64,000 nucleotides of DNA from Gaiella occulta (GTDB lineage Bacteria > Actinomycetota > Thermoleophilia > Gaiellales > Gaiellaceae): positions 610,177 to 674,176 of the forward strand of contig NZ_QQZY01000001.1 in NCBI RefSeq assembly GCF_003351045.1, given 5' to 3'. The stretch's first letter is position 1. Every line of letters begins with the position of its first letter. The notes below the pieces were generated by a model. It was given only the letters and a program-made list of their open reading frames with translations, did no database searches and was not told where the DNA came from. Made by a program: the position numbers and the translations under genes. Shown piece after piece: positions 25,538 to 32,921 of this stretch.

Positions 25538-26113
25538 GTGGGCGTTGACGAGGGCTCGTGTCCGAGCGGGAGCGCCGAGGCCGACGCGGCGACGAGGTGG
25601 TTGGGTCTCGCCGCGCTCGTTCTGGTGTCGTTCCTGCTGACGCTCGACGACACCGCGCTGAGCGTCGCGCTTCCCTCGGTCGGGCGTGATCTCGGCCTGG
25701 CGACGCTGTTGCCGGGGCTCATGCTCGCGGGCTTCGGCATCGGCCTGACCACCGCACCGGTGACGGCCGCCGCCCTCGACGATGCCCCGCTCGACGAGGC
25801 CGGCGTGCGCGCCGGGATCCTGAACACGTCACGCATGATCGGCCTCGCCGTCGGGATCGCGCTGATGGGCGCGATCGTGACGGCGCGCTGGCCGGGCGGG
25901 CTCGCCGGCGCCGCGACCGACCCGCAGGCGTTCGTCGACGGGCTGTCGATCGCCTTCCTCGTGAACGCGGCGATCGCGCTTGTGGGCGCCACGGTCGCGA
26001 CGACCACGATCGCGGGAGGCCGCGCCGCGGGTGAGGGGCGGGCAAGCGGCGATGCGCCGGTCCCCGCCGACGGTCGCCGGACGGCCGCAAGCGCGACCGC
26101 GCCGGCTTCATAG
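25538..26113 (+). pseudogene. MFS (DHA2-type) transporter with a large internal deletion
   Basis: 191 residues from GTG 25538. The first transmembrane segment of a DHA2 drug exporter (LVSFLLTLDDTALSVALPSV, GRDLGL) runs straight into the last helices (LLPGLMLAGFGIGLTTAPVT, then GILNTSRMIGLAVGIALMGA). The intervening 300 or so residues, helices 2 to about 11, are missing without a frame break. A protein with only about four helices cannot form the normal 14-helix transporter. It is a deleted gene or an unusual mini-protein. The start is 1 nt after the previous stop, so transcription probably continues. Confidence 0.7.
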
Positions 26114-26246
26114 GAGCGGCCGGGGGTGTGCGGTTGCGCGTCAGCCTCGGTCTGAGCCGAGGCGGACGCCGCAGGCGGGCGAGCGCGCGATACCGGTGTG
26201 CCGATACCGCAGTCGGTCCGCGACGACGACGTGACGTCGCGCGGCC

Positions 26247-26290
26247 CTTCATCGAAGTCGCAGATCGGCTTCACCGGATCTCCATCCGGC
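26247..26290 (+). promoter_or_regulatory. four-unit 11-bp direct-repeat array (site B) before the copper operon
   Basis: The units are CTTCATCGAAG, TCGCAGATCGG, CTTCACCGGAT and CTCCATCCGGC. The last base is 40 nt before the cupredoxin ATG at 26331. It is nearly identical in arrangement to sites A and C and to the half-sites D and E. It probably binds an OmpR/PhoP-like activator overlapping the promoter. Confidence 0.6.
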
Positions 26291-26330
26291 AGCGGCACGC
26301 TGAGCTCGGCTAGCGGAAAGGAGAAAGCGG

Positions 26331-26660
26331 ATGAATCTCGGATTGCTCGCACGCAAGCCGGCCGGCACGGACGCAAGGGCGAACGATGTGCGCGTCCGCG
26401 TGCTCGACGGCTACTCGCCGGACACGATCCGGGCGCAGGCAGGCGTCCCGCTCCGGATCGTCTTCCGGCGCGAGGAGTCGGCTCCCTGCTCGGAGCAGGT
26501 GGTGTTCCCGGCCTTCGGCAGGAGCGCGACGCTGCCGAGGGACGAGGATGTTGCCGTCGACCTGCTCCCCAGCGAGCCCGGTGTGTACGAGTTCACCTGC
26601 CGCATGGGCATGCTGTGGGGCACGCTCGTGGTCGTGCCGCCCAGGGAGGTGCCGTCATGA
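26331..26660 (+). CDS. cupredoxin-domain protein
   Basis: 109 residues. A single cupredoxin-type beta barrel: [40 protein letters not shown], and the C-terminal [15 protein letters not shown] that supplies Cys and Met in the copper-site position. No signal peptide or membrane helix is visible, unlike its partner at 28753. AAAGGAG lies about 9 nt before ATG 26331. The stop overlaps the ATPase start (ATGA). It likely delivers or buffers copper for the neighbouring ATPase; that role is inferred from the operon. Confidence 0.85.
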   Translation: MNLGLLARKPAGTDARANDVRVRVLDGYSPDTIRAQAGVPLRIVFRREESAPCSEQVVFPAFGRSATLPRDEDVAVDLLPSEPGVYEFTCRMGMLWGTLVVVPPREVPS

Positions 26661-28756
26661 GCATGGCGTCCAGCGTCGTCGAACCGGTGCCGAGCACGGC
26701 TTCGGCCTCGACCGCTCTCCGTGCGCGGGCGGGGACGGATCGGAGCGATCTCGGAGAGGCCGAGAGCGAGTATCGGGCGCTGATGAGGAAGTGGTGGTTC
26801 GCGGCCGCGATCGGCGTGCCGACGATGATTCTCTCGTACCCGCAGATCTTCCCCTACCTGCGCGACTGGCTGCCCCGCGGCAGCGGGCAGCTGCGCGCTG
26901 TCTGGGTGCTGCTGGGCCTCGGTGCCCTGGCGGTGCTCGCCTACTCGGGGTCGCAGTTCTTCGTGGGCGCGCGTGAGGCGCTGCGCCACCGCCAGGCCAA
27001 CATGCACACGCTGATCGCGATCGGCACCGGCGTCGCCTGGGTCTACTCGACGGTGGCGCTGGCCGCGCCGGGCATCTTCCCGGACGACGCGTTCACCGAC
27101 GTCTACTACGACGTCACCGTCGTCGTGACCGCCCTGGTCACGCTCGGGATGGCGCTCGAGGTGAAGGCGCGCGGGCGCTCCTCCGAGGCGATCCGCAAGC
27201 TGATCGGGCTGCAGCCGAAGACGGCCCGCGTCGTCCGTGACGGCGCCGAGATCGACCTGCCCGTCGAGGAGGTCGTCGTCGGCGACGTGGTCGCCGTCCG
27301 GCCGGGCGAGAAGATCCCCGTCGACGGTGTCGTCGTCGACGGCAGCTCCGCGGTCGACGAGTCGATGATCACCGGCGAGTCGCTTCCCGTCTTCAAGGGT
27401 GAGGGCGACGAGGTGATTGGGGCGACGATGAACACCACAGGGGCCTTCCGCATGCGCGCGGGCAAGGTCGGCGCCGACACGGCGCTCGCGCAGATCGTCC
27501 GCCTCGTTCAGGACGCACAGGCGTCGAAGGTGCCGATCCAGCGACTGGTCGACGTCGTCTCCGGGTACTTCACGCCGGCCGTGATGATCCTCGCGATCGT
27601 CGGATTCGTCGTCTGGTTCGACCTCGGCCCGGCGCCCGCGCTCGCCTACGCCGTGATCGTCGCCGTCACCACCTTGATCATCGCCTGCCCGTGCGCGCTC
27701 GGCATGGCGACGCCGATGTCGCTCACGACAGGCGTCGGCAAGGGCGCGGAGAACGGGATCCTGATCCGCTCCGGCGACGCGCTGCAGGTGACCTCGAAGC
27801 TCGACACGGTCGTGCTCGACAAGACCGGCACGATCACCTGGGGCAGGCCGGTGCTGACGGACGCGCTCGTGGCGGACGAGGTGCTGCGATACGCGGCCGC
27901 GGTCGAGCGGAGCTCCGAGCACCCGCTGGCGGCGGCGATCGTCGCCGGCGCCGAAGCCCGGGGCCTCGAGCTGCCCGCGGTCAGCAGCTTCGAGGCGATT
28001 GCCGGCCACGGCGTCCGCGCCGAGGTCGAGGGCCACGAGGTGCTGCTCGGCAACGCCCGCCTGCTCGAGCGCGAAGGCATCGACGCTGCCGCGCTCGTAT
28101 CCGAGTGGGAGCGGCTTGCCGACGACGGGAAGACACCGATGTACGTCGCGGTCGACGGCTGCGCCGAGGGTCTCGTCGCGGTCGCCGACACGGTCAAGGA
28201 CGACTCCGTCGCGGCGGTCCGCCGCCTGAAGCAGCTCGGGCTGGAGGTCGCGATGCTCACGGGCGACAACCGGCGCACCGCCGATGCGATCGCGCGCCAG
28301 GTGGGCGTCGACCGGGTGCTCGCCGAGGTCCTGCCCGAGGACAAGGCGGCCGAGGTCAAGAAGCTGCAGCTCGCGGGCAAGCGGGTCGGGATGGTCGGCG
28401 ACGGCATCAACGACGCGCCGGCGCTGACCCAGGCCGACGTCGGCTTCGCGATCGGCACCGGCACCGACGTCGCCATCGAGGCCGCCGACGTGACGCTCAT
28501 CTCGGGCAGCCTGCGCGGCGTCGTCACCGCGATCGAGATCTCGAAGGCAACCATGCGCAACGTCTTCCAGAACCTCGCCGGCGCCTTCGCCTACAACAGC
28601 CTCGGCCTGCCGATCGCGCTCGGCGTCCTCTACCCGCTCGCCGGCGTGCTGCTCTCGCCCCTGATGGCGGCGGCGGCGATGAGCTTCAGCTCCGTCACCG
28701 TGATCACGAACGCCAACCGCCTGAAGCGGTTCCGGCCCGAGGAGGTTCGGTCATGA
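26657..28756 (+). CDS. copA: Cu+-exporting P1B-type ATPase
   Basis: 699 residues. There is no N-terminal heavy-metal-associated CxxC domain; a short hydrophilic tail precedes the first helices. The actuator domain has ITGESLPV. The membrane metal site is CPC at 344-346, followed by the phosphorylation motif LDKTGTIT (Asp388), SEHPLA in the nucleotide domain and [10 protein letters not shown]. The late helices carry [10 protein letters not shown] and [15 protein letters not shown], the YN and MxxSS signatures of the Cu+ (IB-1) subgroup. Flanking overlapping cupredoxin genes may replace the missing metal-binding domain. It is likely controlled by array B. Confidence 0.93.
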   Translation: MSMASSVVEPVPSTASASTALRARAGTDRSDLGEAESEYRALMRKWWFAAAIGVPTMILSYPQIFPYLRDWLPRGSGQLRAVWVLLGLGALAVLAYSGSQFFVGAREALRHRQANMHTLIAIGTGVAWVYSTVALAAPGIFPDDAFTDVYYDVTVVVTALVTLGMALEVKARGRSSEAIRKLIGLQPKTARVVRDGAEIDLPVEEVVVGDVVAVRPGEKIPVDGVVVDGSSAVDESMITGESLPVFKGEGDEVIGATMNTTGAFRMRAGKVGADTALAQIVRLVQDAQASKVPIQRLVDVVSGYFTPAVMILAIVGFVVWFDLGPAPALAYAVIVAVTTLIIACPCALGMATPMSLTTGVGKGAENGILIRSGDALQVTSKLDTVVLDKTGTITWGRPVLTDALVADEVLRYAAAVERSSEHPLAAAIVAGAEARGLELPAVSSFEAIAGHGVRAEVEGHEVLLGNARLLEREGIDAAALVSEWERLADDGKTPMYVAVDGCAEGLVAVADTVKDDSVAAVRRLKQLGLEVAMLTGDNRRTADAIARQVGVDRVLAEVLPEDKAAEVKKLQLAGKRVGMVGDGINDAPALTQADVGFAIGTGTDVAIEAADVTLISGSLRGVVTAIEISKATMRNVFQNLAGAFAYNSLGLPIALGVLYPLAGVLLSPLMAAAAMSFSSVTVITNANRLKRFRPEEVRS

Positions 28757-29130
28757 CCACCGCCCAGCTCGCAGTCACCCTCGCCGGCGCCGGCGCCGTC
28801 GCGCTCGTCGTCTGGTTCTTCTGGCTCGAGAGATCGGTCGGCACCCGCGCCGCGCTCATGTCCGGCGGCTGGCAGGAGCAGATGATCCTCGTGAAGGGGG
28901 GCTACACCCCGGACACGATCGTCGCTGTCGCCGGGAAGCCGCTGCGGCTCGTCTTCCAGCGGGAAGAAGCATCGCCCTGCTCGGAGACGGTCGTGTTCGA
29001 CGCCTTCGGCAAGAGCGCCAGGCTGCCGCAGGGCGAGCCGACGGTGGTCGAGCTGATGCCCAGGGAGCCCGGCGAATACCCCTTCAGCTGCCAGATGGGG
29101 ATGCTGCGCGGGACGCTCGTCGTCGAGTGA
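28753..29130 (+). CDS. membrane-anchored cupredoxin-domain protein
   Basis: 125 residues. One N-terminal helix ([20 protein letters not shown]) anchors a cupredoxin domain parallel to the one at 26331: [40 protein letters not shown], and [17 protein letters not shown]. The two are clear paralogues flanking the ATPase. ATG 28753 overlaps the ATPase stop by 4 nt. It presumably handles Cu at the outer face of the membrane, an inference from topology. Confidence 0.85.
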   Translation: MTTAQLAVTLAGAGAVALVVWFFWLERSVGTRAALMSGGWQEQMILVKGGYTPDTIVAVAGKPLRLVFQREEASPCSETVVFDAFGKSARLPQGEPTVVELMPREPGEYPFSCQMGMLRGTLVVE

Positions 29131-29178
29131 TCGCCGGGCCCGGCTCCCAACGGCACGACTACCCGCGCGACGAGACGG

Positions 29179-29199
29179 AGCCGGCGGCGAGAGCCGGCT
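29179..29199. terminator. hairpin between convergent copper and thioredoxin genes
   Basis: A 7-bp GC-rich stem (AGCCGGC with GCCGGCT) has a 7-nt loop, placed between the cupredoxin stop at 29130 and the convergent TlpA stop at 29200. There is no T-run. A bidirectional terminator is plausible. Confidence 0.4.
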
Positions 29200-29871
29200 T
29201 CACGAGGCCGGCGCCGCAAGGAGCGCGGTGATGCTCGCTTCGAGCTCGCGGCGCGAGAGGGCGCCGACGGCGTGTGCGACGACGCGTCCTCGTGCGTCGA
29301 TGAAGTAGGTCTCGGGGACGCCGGTGAGGCCGTAGGCGCTGTAGCTGTTCGGGGTGCCGTCGCGGACGGAGGCGTAGGGGACGTCGAGTGTGTCGAGGAA
29401 GCGGCGTGCGTCGGGGACGAGGTCCTGCACGTCGAGCCCGAGGAACGCGATCTTTCCGCGGTGCGCGCGTGCGGCGGCGTCGAAGGCGGGTGCTTCTTCC
29501 TTGCAGGGTATGCACCAGGAGGCCCAGAAGTTGAGGACGACCGGGTGGCCGCGCAGCTCGGCGAGCGAGAGGCGTCCGTCGTCGCCGGCGCCGCGGACGG
29601 CGGTCGGCCAGAGCTCGGTGCGGTTCCAGATCACGGGGAGGTCGAACGCTGGCGCCGAGGGCCTCTCTCCCCGCTCGATCGCCTTGACGAAGCCTGCGCC
29701 CGCGCTTCCGGCGACGAGCTTCCACACGAGCAGCGCGAGCAGTGCCGCGACGAGCGAGATGGCGGCAGCCTGGGCCACGTGGGTGGGGCGGATGCGGCGG
29801 CGGCTGCGCGTCTCCTCCGCTGCGGCCGGTGGAGACGCGCCGGCGATCGGTGCGGGATCGAGACCGCTCAC
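29200..29871 (-). CDS. TlpA/ResA-type membrane-anchored thioredoxin
   Basis: 223 residues. One membrane helix at about 34-55 is followed by an extracytoplasmic thioredoxin fold with the redox motif WASWCIPCKEEAP (Cys120, Cys123). FLGLDVQD, the YGLTGVPETYFID cis-proline segment and a C-terminal helix complete the fold. It reduces disulfides outside the membrane, for example in cytochrome c or copper-centre assembly. It is 3 nt after the stop of the CPxC membrane protein upstream, a likely electron-donor partner. Confidence 0.9.
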   Translation of the reverse strand: MSGLDPAPIAGASPPAAAEETRSRRRIRPTHVAQAAAISLVAALLALLVWKLVAGSAGAGFVKAIERGERPSAPAFDLPVIWNRTELWPTAVRGAGDDGRLSLAELRGHPVVLNFWASWCIPCKEEAPAFDAAARAHRGKIAFLGLDVQDLVPDARRFLDTLDVPYASVRDGTPNSYSAYGLTGVPETYFIDARGRVVAHAVGALSRRELEASITALLAAPAS

Positions 29872-29874
29872 CGT

Positions 29875-30426
29875 CTACGGTTCCGCCCGGGTTGCGTCAC
29901 CCTCGCGGATCCGGCCTCGCGCGGCGGAGAGCAGCGGCTCCGGAACGACGGGCTCCAGTTCGCAGCTCGCAAGCGCGCGGAGGCGCAGGACGAGGCTCAG
30001 CACGAGGAGTGCGAGTCCGCCGAGCGCGAGGTACGGCTGCAACGGCGCGAAGAACGAGAGCGCCCCGCCGACTCCTATCAGGCCGACGACGAGCTTGTTG
30101 CAGATCGGGCAGCCGACGGCGAAGAACGACATCAGCCCTCCGCCCGCCGTCGCTCCGACGGACGATCCTGCCGGTCGCGAGCGCACGTAGGTGGCGAAAA
30201 CGAGCCCGGCCAGGACGGCCGTCGCCGCCCAGACCGGGTAGTCCCACCACAGGATGGGTGTCATCCGGCGGTAGAACGGGTTCGGAACGATGTCGGTCGG
30301 GAGTCCCGTGAGGAGCGCGGTCGCCGCGGCGACGCAGGCCGCGACGAGCCACTGGCGCCGCGTGAACAGACGCAGCTGCTTCGAGGTTTCCAGGGCGAGC
30401 CGAGGCACCGCGCGAGCATGGATCAC
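29875..30426 (-). CDS. membrane protein with an intramembrane CPxC motif
   Basis: Up to 183 residues with about four hydrophobic helices. The motif FAVGCPICNKLVVGLIG places a Cys pair at the edge of a helix, followed by FFAPLQPYLALGGLALL. I know this architecture from actinobacterial genes next to TlpA-like proteins; a CcdA-like role passing reducing power across the membrane is inferred. The start is uncertain: GTG 30426 is the longest, but it abuts repeat half-site E, so GTG 30408 is more likely. Confidence 0.65.
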   Translation of the reverse strand: MIHARAVPRLALETSKQLRLFTRRQWLVAACVAAATALLTGLPTDIVPNPFYRRMTPILWWDYPVWAATAVLAGLVFATYVRSRPAGSSVGATAGGGLMSFFAVGCPICNKLVVGLIGVGGALSFFAPLQPYLALGGLALLVLSLVLRLRALASCELEPVVPEPLLSAARGRIREGDATRAEP

Positions 30427-30447
30427 CGGGATGAAGATCCTGTGAAT
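30426..30447 (-). promoter_or_regulatory. two-unit 11-bp repeat (half-site E)
   Basis: On the minus strand the 11-mers are ATTCACAGGAT and CTTCATCCCGG, equivalent to units 3 and 4 of arrays A-C. It lies immediately before the CPxC membrane protein and TlpA genes. Confidence 0.4.
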
Positions 30448-30500
30448 GCGACCGCTGCGTGTGCCGGTAGCAGCATCGCCGCCTCCTTCATCGCGGGCCT

Positions 30501-30541
30501 ACGGCGTGCCGGCCCGCAGGGGGCGCGGGCCGGCACGCCGT
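30501..30541 (-). terminator. 17-bp perfect hairpin downstream of the His/Cys-rich gene
   Basis: Two perfectly complementary 17-nt arms (30501-30517 and 30525-30541, starting ACGGCGTGCC) enclose a 7-nt loop. It lies 21 nt after the minus-strand stop at 30563. Its length makes it one of the strongest hairpins in the window. No T-run follows. Confidence 0.55.
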
Positions 30542-30562
30542 CGGCCGCGAGCCTGCGCAGGC

Positions 30563-30784
30563 TCAGGGACGGTTGCCGGCCGCCGCGACGGGGGCTTCCG
30601 GCGCCGCGGACGCCGCCGCGTCACCGTGCCCGTGCCCGCCGCAGCAGCCGCCGGCCGCATGATCGTGGCCCTCGTGCGCGGCGTGCCGGCCGCTCTTTCC
30701 GTGGCCGCCGCAGCAGCCCTCGTGCGCCTGCGTGGGCTGCGCCTGCGCAGGCCGTCCGAGCAGCCGGTCGACGATCGAGCTCAT
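30563..30784 (-). CDS. small His/Cys-rich metal-binding protein
   Basis: 73 residues, soluble. Two CCGGHG clusters (HEGCCGGHGKSGRHAAHEGH and GGCCGGHGHGD) supply paired cysteines and many histidines. An Ala/Pro-rich C-terminus follows. GAAAGGAG lies before ATG 30784. It is preceded by half-site D exactly 40 nt upstream, the same spacing as the cupredoxin operon. A copper or zinc chaperone or buffer is likely by composition; no family name is assigned. Confidence 0.7.
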   Translation of the reverse strand: MSSIVDRLLGRPAQAQPTQAHEGCCGGHGKSGRHAAHEGHDHAAGGCCGGHGHGDAAASAAPEAPVAAAGNRP

Positions 30785-30824
30785 CGCGTCTCCTTTCGAG
30801 GTGGATCGTTCCGAGCATGCCGGA

Positions 30825-30846
30825 CCGATGTGGAGGGCCTGTGAAG
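30825..30846 (-). promoter_or_regulatory. two-unit 11-bp repeat (half-site D)
   Basis: On the minus strand the 11-mers are CTTCACAGGCC and CTCCACATCGG, corresponding to units 3 and 4 of arrays A-C. The gap to ATG 30784 is 40 nt, identical to site B. Confidence 0.45.
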
Positions 30847-30884
30847 GTACCCGTCTCGGCGCAGCTGCATGGGCGGGCGCGATG

Positions 30885-31355
30885 CTACGGGGCGGCGGCG
30901 GCGCGCTCGAGGCGCCGCCGCCGGACGAGCCCGGCCGCGCCCGCGAGCAGCGTCAGGACGGCGACGATGCCGGCGACGAGCTCTGCCGTGCCCACCTTGG
31001 ATCGATAGGTGACGCCGACGACGTGGCTCGAGTTCCCGGGGAAGGCGCGCTCGAGCAGGCGGCGCGCCCCCGCGACGTCCTCGGCGTGGAGCGCCGCATG
31101 GGACGAGCGCAACGCGCGCACGTCGACGTTTCCCTTGTCGCTCGAGGCGAGCGCCTGGTCGAGCTTCTGCAGCGCCTGCTCGCTCTCGCGCCCGGCGACG
31201 AGGAGCGCGAGCGCCTGCAGGGAGAGCGCCTGCGCGGTCTGGGCGGCGTTCTCCTCCATGCCCTCCGGCATGCCCCCCGACCCGCCGGAGGCGAGCGAGA
31301 GCGGAGCCGCGGCGAGCGCGAGGGCCGTCAGCAGGGTGAGGAGCCGCACCATCAT
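30885..31355 (-). CDS. secreted/anchored helical protein of unknown function
   Basis: 156 residues. A signal peptide (LLTLLTALALAAAPLSLASG) is followed by a helical domain rich in Ala, Leu and Gln (QALSLQALALLVAGRESEQA, then LQKLDQALASSDKGNVD) and a C-terminal membrane helix with a basic RRRR tail. Its ATG overlaps the cytochrome b stop by 4 nt (ATGA), so it belongs to that operon. I do not recognise the family; a structural or assembly role for the cytochrome complex is possible. Confidence 0.6.
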   Translation of the reverse strand: MMVRLLTLLTALALAAAPLSLASGGSGGMPEGMEENAAQTAQALSLQALALLVAGRESEQALQKLDQALASSDKGNVDVRALRSSHAALHAEDVAGARRLLERAFPGNSSHVVGVTYRSKVGTAELVAGIVAVLTLLAGAAGLVRRRRLERAAAAP

Positions 31356-32059
31356 GCCCCGATGTGCGAGACGGGGACGCTGATGAAGGCGAAGACGGTC
31401 AGGCCTGCCCAGGCGAGGATCGCGAGCCCGGCGAGCGCCATCCAGGGGCGCCGCCGGCGCGGATCGCGCTCGTCGTCGCGGTCGACGAACGGCAGCGCCA
31501 CGAGGCCGGCGACCAGCAGCGCGGGGGCGACGACCAGCGCCTTGAGCCCGAACCAGTCCTCGAACGGGTAGAGCCAGAGGAAGTACCAGGGCGGCTTCGT
31601 GATCTCGATCCCGTCCACGCCCTCCGGGCCGATCCCGGTCGGGCGCAGCGCCGACAGCAGGAGCGCGAGGCCGAGCACGATCAGCGTCCAGTAGAGGATG
31701 CGGGCGAGGTGGCTCGTGAACCGGAGCGTCGGCTCGGCGGCTTCGCGCCGGGCGACCTCCTCCGGCGTCCCGATCGGGAGCGGCGAGATCTTCTGCTTCT
31801 TGACGAGCAGCAGGTGCACTCCGACGAGACCGGCGAGCGTCAGCGGCAGGATGCTGATGTGGGCGATGTAGGTGCGCGTCAGCAGCGACACCGTGTCGGT
31901 GAAGGTGTTCGAGAACCAGAAGCCCGCGAAGCCGAGCAGCTTCGAGAGCTCGATGTTGTGGCCGTAGGCCTCGAGCGCCTCCTGATCCCACTTCAGGATC
32001 GTCCCGGTGAAGAGCAGGCCGCCGGCGAGCAGGAAGAGAACGACGCCGGTCAGCCACAC
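31352..32059 (-). CDS. cytochrome b, C-terminal part after a frameshift
   Basis: 235 residues from GTG 32059. It contains the second haem-ligand pair in one helix (YIAHISILPLTLAGLVGVHL, His-x13-His), the Qo-site-like region, PPWYFLWLYPFEDWFGLKAL (PEWY-type loop as PPWY), and about six helices in total. It continues the protein encoded by 32050-32433 exactly where a 2-nt gain in a GCGCGCG run shifts frame. The first residues WLTGVVLFLLAGGLLFTG are in the middle of a normal cytochrome b. It is quinol-oxidising in known bc complexes. No Rieske gene is nearby. Confidence 0.85.
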   Translation of the reverse strand: MWLTGVVLFLLAGGLLFTGTILKWDQEALEAYGHNIELSKLLGFAGFWFSNTFTDTVSLLTRTYIAHISILPLTLAGLVGVHLLLVKKQKISPLPIGTPEEVARREAAEPTLRFTSHLARILYWTLIVLGLALLLSALRPTGIGPEGVDGIEITKPPWYFLWLYPFEDWFGLKALVVAPALLVAGLVALPFVDRDDERDPRRRRPWMALAGLAILAWAGLTVFAFISVPVSHIGA

Positions 32060-32433
32060 GCCCTCGCGCGCTTCTTGTAGGCCGCCGTCGCGAACGTGCG
32101 CAGCAGATGCAGGGTCAACGTCACCATGAAGATGCCGGCGATCCAGAAGTGGAGGCTGCGCACGATCGACGCGAACGACTCCTGGCTGAGCTGGACCACG
32201 CTGGCGTGCGCCCCCTGGGGCGTCGGGTCGTACAGCTGGGCGAGATAGACGCCCGTCGCGACGAGCAGGAGGAAGGAGCCGAGCGTGATGCCGCCGAGCG
32301 TGTAGGCGAGCCGATTCGCGTGGGCCGGCACCGGGTAGGCGAGGGCCGAGAGCCCGAAGCGGTCGTCGAGCCAGAGGCCGAGGCGGCGCAGCCTGCCCTC
32401 GGGTTGAGGGATGGCCTCCGGTATCGCTGTCAT
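32050..32433 (-). CDS. cytochrome b, N-terminal part before a frameshift
   Basis: 127 residues from ATG 32433 (TTG 32442 would add three). Two helices are present, the second with the first haem-ligand pair (SLHFWIAGIFMVTLTLHLLR, His-x13-His). After TAAYKK the frame runs into a short RARACG tail and stop. Deleting two bases of the GCGCGCG run restores KKREGVWLTG and joins it to the downstream frame. The two parts together make a normal cytochrome b of about 360 residues. Either the gene is broken or the read contains an indel. Confidence 0.8.
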   Translation of the reverse strand: MTAIPEAIPQPEGRLRRLGLWLDDRFGLSALAYPVPAHANRLAYTLGGITLGSFLLLVATGVYLAQLYDPTPQGAHASVVQLSQESFASIVRSLHFWIAGIFMVTLTLHLLRTFATAAYKKRARACG

Positions 32434-32528
32434 GCGGGCCAAGCTACCACCCGCGTTTCTGGTCGTCCCCGGCCGATCCTACGCATTGCGCTGCGGCAAA
32501 GTACGGAACTGGCAGACCGCCGCCGCGC

Positions 32529-32572
32529 ATTCACCGAAGCGGCAGATCGGCTTCACCGGTCCTTCAAGCGCC
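32529..32572 (+). promoter_or_regulatory. four-unit 11-bp direct-repeat array (site C)
   Basis: The units are ATTCACCGAAG, CGGCAGATCGG, CTTCACCGGTC and CTTCAAGCGCC. The first three units match site B closely. It ends 38 nt before an ATG at 32611 that has a good AAAGGAA ribosome-binding site but no intact gene behind it. It also lies about 100 nt upstream of the divergent cytochrome b gene. Confidence 0.5.
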
Positions 32573-32921
32573 CGCGCCAGCGTGAGGGAGAGCGAGCGAA
32601 AGGAACGGCGATGCTGCTCTCGACGATCCGAAGGCTACCCCGACCTGCCCGGCGCGTGCGCGTTAGACCGAGACCCTGCGCTGCCGGCGTGCCCGGCTTC
32701 CCGCCCCCGCTGCTCCCGTGCCGGACGAGCGGTCGCGGTGAAGCTCAGCGCCCCACAGCATGCCGCCGATCCGCGAGGTCGTCGTCGATCTGCCGGCCGA
32801 GCGAGCCGGCCTCTGCCCGCTCTGAGCCTTCTGGTTCCACCAGCCGCAGGCGCTCGTGCGCGCCTGGGGGCCGAGCCGGGCGGCGGACCGCCGCTTCGCC
32901 CGTGTCGTGCACCCTCGACGA
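32573..32921. other. decayed region downstream of site C
   Basis: From ATG 32611 no frame gives a recognisable protein. Short patches look coding-like, for example IREVVVDLPAERAGLCPL near 32765 and AFWFHQPQALVRAW near 32828, but they are interrupted by stops or frame changes. I read it as a dead gene that once belonged to the same regulon, bordering the glycan locus. Confidence 0.35.
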
